From positions 186,001 through 250,000 of the forward strand of contig NZ_CANMUW010000004.1 in assembly GCF_947501225.1 (NCBI RefSeq): a stretch of DNA of 64,000 nucleotides, read 5' to 3'. Below, piece after piece: positions 58,638 through 64,000 of the stretch. The notes under the pieces were generated by a model. That model searched no databases and had not been told where the DNA came from. It was given only the letters and a program-made list of their open reading frames with translations. Both the position numbers and the translations under genes were made by a program. Every line of letters starts with the position of its first letter. Within the stretch, counting starts at the first letter, position 1. This DNA comes from an uncultured Shewanella sp. (GTDB lineage Bacteria; Pseudomonadota; Gammaproteobacteria; Enterobacterales; Shewanellaceae).

Positions 58638-59019
58638 ACTCTTCTCTACTCATCGATAGCTTTTGTAAAACAGGCTTATAGAGCCCACACAGACCCTAAG
58701 TATAGGCAGTGAATACAAAAAATTGCGTCTAACCTTATTAAAAAGTTAACAATATCAATTAAGATGACCTGCAGCGTCATCTCACCTGCATGGCTACATT
58801 ATGACATTAATAAAGTTACCACTCCAACCCAAAAAGCAAACATAAACGCAACAAGGGATAACGAGCAGAATGGGTAGAGCTCAGGGAAACATGTTCAGAG
58901 TAATGATGGTAGCTGAAGCGGTAAATATGGGGAAAAACCCGCACCGCACGTAGGTATACGGCGCAGGGGACAACGGCTGCAAAGCAGCAAATCAAACCTC
59001 TATAAAACGCTCAGTGTCG
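58638..59019. other. Spacer between HDOD gene and aceA
   Basis: A 382-bp gap without a credible ORF. It contains the palindrome at 58762-58782, probably for HDOD gene control, and near 58940-58970 an imperfect GC hairpin with T5 on the minus strand that may terminate aceBA. Confidence 0.5.
58762..58782. promoter_or_regulatory. Palindrome upstream of the HDOD gene
   Basis: AGATGAC and GTCATCT flank CTGCAGC, itself nearly palindromic. It is 125 bases before the HDOD gene start and fits an operator; the factor is unknown. Confidence 0.45.
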
Positions 59020-60345
59020 CTAGAACTGTTCCTCTTCCGTCGAGCCGGTCAGGGCGGTCACCGAAGAGTGCCCCCCCTGAATAACATTGGTCACCCGGTC
59101 GAAGTATCCGGTCCCAACCTCTTGCTGATGCGCCACGAAGGTGTAACCCTTGCGAGCCGCAGCAAACTCGGCCTCCTGCACCTTTTCGACATAGTGTTTC
59201 ACCCCCTCTCCCCGGGCACAGTCATAGGCCAGATCGAACATGTTGTACCACATGCTGTGAATGCCGGCTAAGGTGATAAATTGATACTTGTACCCCATCT
59301 GAGACAACTCCCTCTGAAAGTGAGAGATAGTTTCATCATCCAGGTTTTTCTTCCAGTTAAAGGATGGGGAGCAGTTATAGGCGAGCAGTTGATCCGGAAA
59401 ATGCTCATGTATGGCATCGGCAAACCGTCTGGCCTCATCGAGACAAGGTGTGGCGGTTTCACACCAGATAAGATCGGCATAAGGCGCATAGGCCAGCCCT
59501 CTTGAGATCGCCTGCTCCATTCCTGCTCTGACCCGATAGAATCCCTCTTCACATCGCTCTCCCGTGATAAAATCACTGTCATAGGGGTCACAATCCGATG
59601 TCAGAAGATCAGCCCCGTTGGCATCGGTACGGGCTATGACTAAGGTCTCAACCCCACTCACATCCGCAGCCAACCTTGCACTTACCAGTTTCTGTATCGC
59701 TTCTTTGGTGGGAACGAGTACCTTGCCCCCCATATGGCCGCACTTTTTCACCGACGCGAGCTGATCTTCAAAATGAACTCCTGCCGCACCGGCATCGATC
59801 ATGCTCTTCATCAACTCGAATGAATTTAACACGCCACCGAATCCGGCCTCGGCATCGGCGACTATGGGTAAGAAGTAGTCTCTGTATCCCTCATCTCCCG
59901 GGTTCAGTCCATTGCCCCACTGGATCTGGTCCGCACGGCGAAATGCACTATTGATGTTCTCCAGCACAGCGGGAACAGAATTTGAGGGATAGAGGGATTG
60001 ATCGGGATACATGGCTCCGGCAAGATTGGAGTCCGCCGCCACCTGCCACCCCGACAGATAGATGGCTTCGATACCCGCCTTTGCCTGCTGAACCGCCTGA
60101 CCACCACTCAAGGTACCCAGAGAGTTTACATAGCCCTTCTTCGCCCCACCGTTAACCAGCTCCCACAGCTTGGCAGCGCCGCGCTTGGCCAGCGTATTGT
60201 CGGGAACCAATGAGCCTCGCAGGGCTACCACATCTTCTGCGCTATAGGGGCGAGTTACCCCTCTCCAGCGCGGGTTTTCGGCCCAATCCCTCTCGATGGA
60301 TTCAATCTGTTCCCTGCGTGAAACTGCTGTAGCTGGCTTACTCAT
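59020..60345 (-). CDS. aceA: Isocitrate lyase
   Basis: A 441-residue TIM-barrel enzyme splitting isocitrate into glyoxylate and succinate. The catalytic loop KKCGHMGGK has Cys202; [11 protein letters not shown] binds the metal and WCETATP is conserved. I chose ATG 60345 after GAGGAGATAGC; an upstream in-frame ATG adds five residues without RBS. It follows aceB by 148 bases and shares its promoter. Confidence 0.97.
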   Translation of the reverse strand: MSKPATAVSRREQIESIERDWAENPRWRGVTRPYSAEDVVALRGSLVPDNTLAKRGAAKLWELVNGGAKKGYVNSLGTLSGGQAVQQAKAGIEAIYLSGWQVAADSNLAGAMYPDQSLYPSNSVPAVLENINSAFRRADQIQWGNGLNPGDEGYRDYFLPIVADAEAGFGGVLNSFELMKSMIDAGAAGVHFEDQLASVKKCGHMGGKVLVPTKEAIQKLVSARLAADVSGVETLVIARTDANGADLLTSDCDPYDSDFITGERCEEGFYRVRAGMEQAISRGLAYAPYADLIWCETATPCLDEARRFADAIHEHFPDQLLAYNCSPSFNWKKNLDDETISHFQRELSQMGYKYQFITLAGIHSMWYNMFDLAYDCARGEGVKHYVEKVQEAEFAAARKGYTFVAHQQEVGTGYFDRVTNVIQGGHSSVTALTGSTEEEQF

Positions 60346-60493
60346 GCTATCTCCTCTCATTCACAGATCTTATGCCTTAAGGAAAATCTGCAAAAAAGTT
60401 ATTAAACTTTGCAGTCTGAACATCGCTGAGCTGACTCCATCAGGCTCAGGTAGCGAGACCGGACTTGCTATCTGGACGTGTAGATTCACTAAA

Positions 60494-62200
60494 CTAAGAT
60501 GCGGTTAACAGCTCATAGCCCGGCAGAGTGAGAAAATCCACAAGTTCATCGGAAGTGGTGAGCTGCTCCAGTAACACCGCCGCCTGTGTATAGCTGCCAT
60601 GGGTGAATCGCTCGGCCCCCACCTCTGATTTCACATTTGCCAACTCCTCAACCAACATCTCCTTGAACAGATCCTTAGTCACCAGAGTACCGCTGGAGAG
60701 TTTTTGCTCATGCTTAATCCACTGCCATATCGACGTGCGGGAAATTTCGGCGGTGGCGGCATCCTCCATCAGGCCATAGATGGGCACACAGCCATTTCCC
60801 TGTATCCAGGATTCGATATATTGCAGCGCGATGCGGATATTCAGGCGCATGCCGGCCTCTGAACGCTCACCATCACAGGGAAGCAGCAGATCTCTGGCAT
60901 GAATAGGGGCATCGACATCTCGGGTGATATGCAACTGGTTTACATGATCTTCGCCGATATACTCGTTAAAAATTGCCATTGCGGTATCGGCTAAGCCAGG
61001 GTGTGCCACCCAGGTGCCATCGTGACCGTTCCTGGCCTCAAGCTCTTTATCTATGCGTACCTTGTCCATCACCTGTTGATTTGCCACATCATCTTTAGCG
61101 GGAATAAATGCCGACATACCTCCCATGGCCAGTGCGCCGCGTTTATGACAGGTCTTAACCAGTAAGCGCGAATAGGCGCTCAAGAAAGATTTATCCATAG
61201 TCACCGCCTGCCTGTCCGGCAGCACACGGTCAGGGTGACTCTTTAGCGTTTTGATATAACTGAAGATGTAGTCCCAGCGACCACAGTTGAGTGCGACGAT
61301 GTTCGATCTCAGTTCGTAGAGGATCTCCTCCATCTCAAACACAGCTGGCAGGGTCTCAATCAGGCAGGTACACTTAATCGTGCCGGGCTGCAGACAGAAG
61401 CGCTCTTCGACAAAGGCAAACACCCTGGCCCACCAACGCGCCTCCTCATGGCTCTCAAGCTTAGGGATATAGAAATAGGGACCGCTGCCCTTGCTCAGGA
61501 GTTGACGGTAGTTGTTATAAAAGTAGAGGGCAAAATCGAACAAAGCAGCCGGAATCGCAGTCTCGCCATATTCCACATGCTTTTCGGGAAGATGTAAGCC
61601 ACGAACGCGGCAGATCAATACCGCGGGTGAATCATTTAGTTGATAATACTTACCCGTCTGCGGCGAGGTATAATCTATTTCACCTCTGACTGCATCACGA
61701 AGGTTGATCTGGCCGTTAACCACCTTACTCCAGCTCGGTGCCAGAGAGTCTTCGAAGTCTGCCATAAAGACTTTCGCATTGGCATTGAGGGCATTGATAA
61801 TCATCTTGCGATCGACAGGGCCTGTTATCTCGACACGCCGGTCAGTTAAATCCTGCGGGATCCCACGGATCTGCCAATCACCGGCTCTTATCGCGCGGGT
61901 CTGGGGCAGAAAGTCAGGCAGTTCGCCCGCATCGATCAACGCCTGCTTCTCAACTCTCCTCTTAAGCAACTGTGGCACCTGTGAAGCAAACTGCTTACAC
62001 AACAGCTCGAGCAGACTCAAAGCCCCCTCGGTAAAAATACGCTCCTGTCCCTCGACATGGGTACCTTTAATCATCAGTTTACCTGTATTAACAGACTTAG
62101 GGGGACGGGGATCTAAGCGTTCTTTAAACATCAGATCTTCAACCGCCGAAGATGCAAGCGCCGAATCACTCTGTGTATCTGCCGTTACTTCCTGTCTCAT
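60494..62200 (-). CDS. aceB: Malate synthase A
   Basis: A 568-residue malate synthase that joins glyoxylate and acetyl-CoA. GPVDRKMIINALNANAKVFMADFEDSLAPSW, VRGLHLPEKHV, CLIETLPAVFEMEEILYELR and LNCGRWDYIFSYIKTL are family motifs with the catalytic Arg, Glu and Asp. It is about 35 residues longer at the N-terminus than E. coli AceB. ATG 62200 follows GGGAGAAAG. It is first of aceBA. Confidence 0.97.
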   Translation of the reverse strand: MRQEVTADTQSDSALASSAVEDLMFKERLDPRPPKSVNTGKLMIKGTHVEGQERIFTEGALSLLELLCKQFASQVPQLLKRRVEKQALIDAGELPDFLPQTRAIRAGDWQIRGIPQDLTDRRVEITGPVDRKMIINALNANAKVFMADFEDSLAPSWSKVVNGQINLRDAVRGEIDYTSPQTGKYYQLNDSPAVLICRVRGLHLPEKHVEYGETAIPAALFDFALYFYNNYRQLLSKGSGPYFYIPKLESHEEARWWARVFAFVEERFCLQPGTIKCTCLIETLPAVFEMEEILYELRSNIVALNCGRWDYIFSYIKTLKSHPDRVLPDRQAVTMDKSFLSAYSRLLVKTCHKRGALAMGGMSAFIPAKDDVANQQVMDKVRIDKELEARNGHDGTWVAHPGLADTAMAIFNEYIGEDHVNQLHITRDVDAPIHARDLLLPCDGERSEAGMRLNIRIALQYIESWIQGNGCVPIYGLMEDAATAEISRTSIWQWIKHEQKLSSGTLVTKDLFKEMLVEELANVKSEVGAERFTHGSYTQAAVLLEQLTTSDELVDFLTLPGYELLTAS

Positions 62201-62492
62201 CTTTCTCTCCCCCTTATCCTATATGTCCAAACATAAGATGCCTGAACATAAGCCATAGATGTTTTAGATATTCATTTTGAATAAAAGCTACTCACAAAAG
62301 GTTGTATTTGCAACAGTTCAAAATAGCAGACCAAGTGCGATAGAAAGTAAAAAAACAGAAGTTGCAATTGGTATTACCAACAGAAAAAACATCTATTAAA
62401 CAGTAAAATAAAAAGCAAACCAGAAATAAACCTGAGCTGATACCAGCGTTATTGAAATTTGTCTGACAAATTAACCAAGGTGACAACCTGAA

Positions 62493-62512
62493 ACTTTACT
62501 ACGTAATAAAGT
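62493..62512. promoter_or_regulatory. 20-bp palindrome upstream of aceB
   Basis: ACTTTACTACGTAATAAAGT is symmetric except for one pair, with centre TACGTA. The form recalls TGTAATNNNATTACA-like sites of RpiR-type regulators such as HexR, but the match is loose. Confidence 0.4.
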
Positions 62513-62654
62513 ATTTAAAAGGAATATTATATTTACAATAAACTTTGAGAATTAAATATAAGTAAACTCTGATTGCCGTTTTTAATTAACCTTAAGGTAA
62601 GCCAAATAAACACCTGAATTTCAGATAATTATATATGGATAGAAACCAACAAAA

Positions 62655-62672
62655 TTTAAACGCCCGTTTAAA
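62655..62672. promoter_or_regulatory. PsrA-like palindrome upstream of aceB
   Basis: TTTAAACGCCCGTTTAAA is a perfect palindrome with 8-base arms. AAACG-N2-CGTTT matches the form of PsrA fatty-acid regulator sites. It lies 455 bases before aceB, further than usual. Confidence 0.45.
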
Positions 62673-62906
62673 CCTTACGTTTACGTTAACAGGATGTAGC
62701 AGACCATTCGTATTGAAAATTGATGAGTGCGTGTTTGTCGATCAACATGCAGGAAAACATTGGTTTGCATGAAAAAAAACTAAAAATTTTTACACTGTTA
62801 AAGATTAAAAAGGAATAAGTATCAATATTGACCTTGTAGTAGCGGCGTTAGCCATGATGATAGGCAGCAGTCTCGTAATCGGTCAGCCGTAACTTGCGTC
62901 TACTGC

Positions 62907-64000
62907 CTAACCTTCCGCCTGACTTCTTTCGGCAAACTCGCTCGGACTCTCATCCGGACTGACTATATAGGTAGGCGAGCGGGAGAGACCTATCTCACGA
63001 CTGTATAGAGTCACACAGTTACGCCCCTGCTCTTTCGAATATTGCATGGCAATATCGGCCCGGTGCAGCAGGGGGTCGAGACTCAGGTCGGCATCTGAGC
63101 TGGAGGTCACGCCGAAGCTGGCACTGAGCTTAAATTCACGGCCTGAGTACTTGGTATCCATGGCCTCTATAACCAGCCTGTGTTGTTCGGCTAACTCGAC
63201 TGCGGTTTCGGCATCGGTAGCGGGCAGAAACAGCACAAACTCCTCTCCGGCGAAGCGTGTGAAGATATCAGCGGAACGACAGTTTTTTGAGATTGCTTCG
63301 GTGGCTCTCTTAAGCACCCAGTCGCCGGTACCATGACCAAAATTGTCATTGATGCGCTTGAAGTGGTCGAGATCGAACATGACCACACTAAACTCCAGCG
63401 ACTTGAAGCTGTCTTTAATGTAACGGTTTTCAGCTATGTTTTGCGCCGTATCGCGGTTGAGTATGCCGGTTAACGCATCGAACTGGGCTAATTTTTTATA
63501 CTTGCGCTTCTGACCTGTGATAGCGACCGCAAACATAGCCAGAAGCACGAAACCACCACCCACAATTAACAGCCCCATACGATCGTTATTCTGCTTTAAC
63601 TCCCTCATCTCCTCCCGGGCGGTATAGAGTTCACGTTCATGATTCAGCAGGTTTATCTCACGGCTCTTCTCGCCGTTTTCAAACTTCGCCATCTGGTAAG
63701 CGTTGGCCTTGGCCTTGGTATCATCGTGAAGAATATTGGTGATCGCCTGGTGCTGGCTCAGGTATTGATAAGCCTGAGCGTACTCACCCCGCTCATTGGC
63801 AAGCTCAGCCAGTACCTTAGTGGCCCTCTTCTTGTAACTCAGGTTGACAGGCTCATCGGGCAGGGCCATCACTAAGCCCGCGTACTCCTGCGCCTTGTCG
63901 GTTTGTGACAGACCCAGATAGGTCTCACTAAGCAGAGAATGAATACTGTCTATCTCAATTTGAAACTTAAATGGACGATACTCCTCTAAAGCCTGGAGTA
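62907..64000 (-). CDS. TPR-containing GGDEF protein (5' end off window)
   Basis: The frame is open to the right edge, so the N-terminus is missing; 364 codons are seen. The first part is a TPR-like helical region (GEYAQAYQYLSQHQAI), then coiled coil, one helix (LLIVGGGFVLLAMFAVAI), then GGDEF. The active loop reads AGEEF (RFAGEEF) rather than GGEEF, and RSAD five residues earlier fits the RxxD inhibitory site. Some AGDEF-type enzymes retain activity; this one might be an active, inhibited cyclase or a receptor. A GTG/ATG at 63872-63867 is internal, not the start. Confidence 0.9.
   Translation of the reverse strand, partial: LQALEEYRPFKFQIEIDSIHSLLSETYLGLSQTDKAQEYAGLVMALPDEPVNLSYKKRATKVLAELANERGEYAQAYQYLSQHQAITNILHDDTKAKANAYQMAKFENGEKSREINLLNHERELYTAREEMRELKQNNDRMGLLIVGGGFVLLAMFAVAITGQKRKYKKLAQFDALTGILNRDTAQNIAENRYIKDSFKSLEFSVVMFDLDHFKRINDNFGHGTGDWVLKRATEAISKNCRSADIFTRFAGEEFVLFLPATDAETAVELAEQHRLVIEAMDTKYSGREFKLSASFGVTSSSDADLSLDPLLHRADIAMQYSKEQGRNCVTLYSREIGLSRSPTYIVSPDESPSEFAERSQAEG

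Larger units (their letters stand above)
62201..62906. other. Long aceB upstream region
   Basis: A 706-bp AT-rich spacer. It holds two palindromes (62493-62512 and 62655-62672) but no convincing gene. The promoter was not located with confidence; a direct repeat of TTATGTT lies close to the aceB start on the minus strand. Confidence 0.5.

Noticed and set aside
62292..62486. 64-residue ORF upstream of aceB
   Set aside because: Cys/Phe-rich low-complexity translation of AT-rich DNA, no RBS.
1..64000. CRISPR arrays, tRNA or rRNA genes, insertion sequences, phage genes
   Set aside because: No spaced direct repeats, cloverleaf-type sequence, transposase or phage protein was seen anywhere in the window.

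Overview
The window reads as a chromosomal segment of a gammaproteobacterium of the Shewanella type. This rests on gene content and order: the conserved run der-bamB-yfgM-hisS-ispG-rodZ-pilW-rlmN, guaB-guaA, purL next to mltF, cydABX, a pseudaminic-acid operon beside a Maf flagellin-glycosylation protein, and many c-di-GMP and chemotaxis genes. I saw no rRNA, tRNA, insertion sequence, prophage or CRISPR array. Genus is inferred from protein style and synteny; species is not assigned.

Layout. (1) 1-7.1 kb: flagellar glycosylation. pseB-pseC-pseF-pseG run leftward and overlap; maf runs rightward. The divergent spacer carries two good sigma-54 promoters, one for each side. (2) 7.1-17.4 kb: small accessory genes (DUF2947, chalcone-isomerase-like, an outer-membrane barrel), a TetR repressor divergent from a two-gene RND efflux system with paired operators between them, a Cache chemoreceptor and a one-domain TfoX-C protein. 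(3) 17.5-21.7 kb: cydABX (including a 38-residue CydX) with a long leader holding FNR/EtrA-like sites, then a spacer with a likely small transcript encoding a 25-residue peptide. (4) 21.7-45.1 kb: mostly housekeeping: purL, mltF, tadA, a diguanylate cyclase, an OafA-type acyltransferase, guaBA, xseA, der, bamB, yfgM, hisS, ispG, rodZ, pilW, rlmN. (5) 45.2-58.6 kb: accessory genes: CNNM/CBS protein, a 5'-nucleotidase-like enzyme without an export signal, DoxX, GNAT, an NrfJ-like protein, DUF3820, an orphan ParA plus ribbon-helix-helix pair, a solute-binding protein coupled to a diguanylate cyclase, MtfA-like peptidase, an NTF2-like protein and an HDOD-GAF protein. (6) 59-64 kb: glyoxylate shunt aceBA, with two palindromes in its long upstream region, and a TPR-GGDEF protein that runs off the right edge.

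How the parts work together. Pse enzymes make CMP-pseudaminic acid, which Maf transfers to flagellin; matching sigma-54 promoters would tie both to flagellar assembly. Three GGDEF proteins (two with GGEEF, one with AGEEF and an RxxD site) and an HDOD protein suggest dense c-di-GMP/signalling control. The most interesting non-housekeeping items are the candidate peptide-encoding small RNA at about 21.06-21.31 kb, the orphan ParA-RHH cassette with its upstream direct repeats, and the solute-binding protein/diguanylate cyclase pair that has no transporter.
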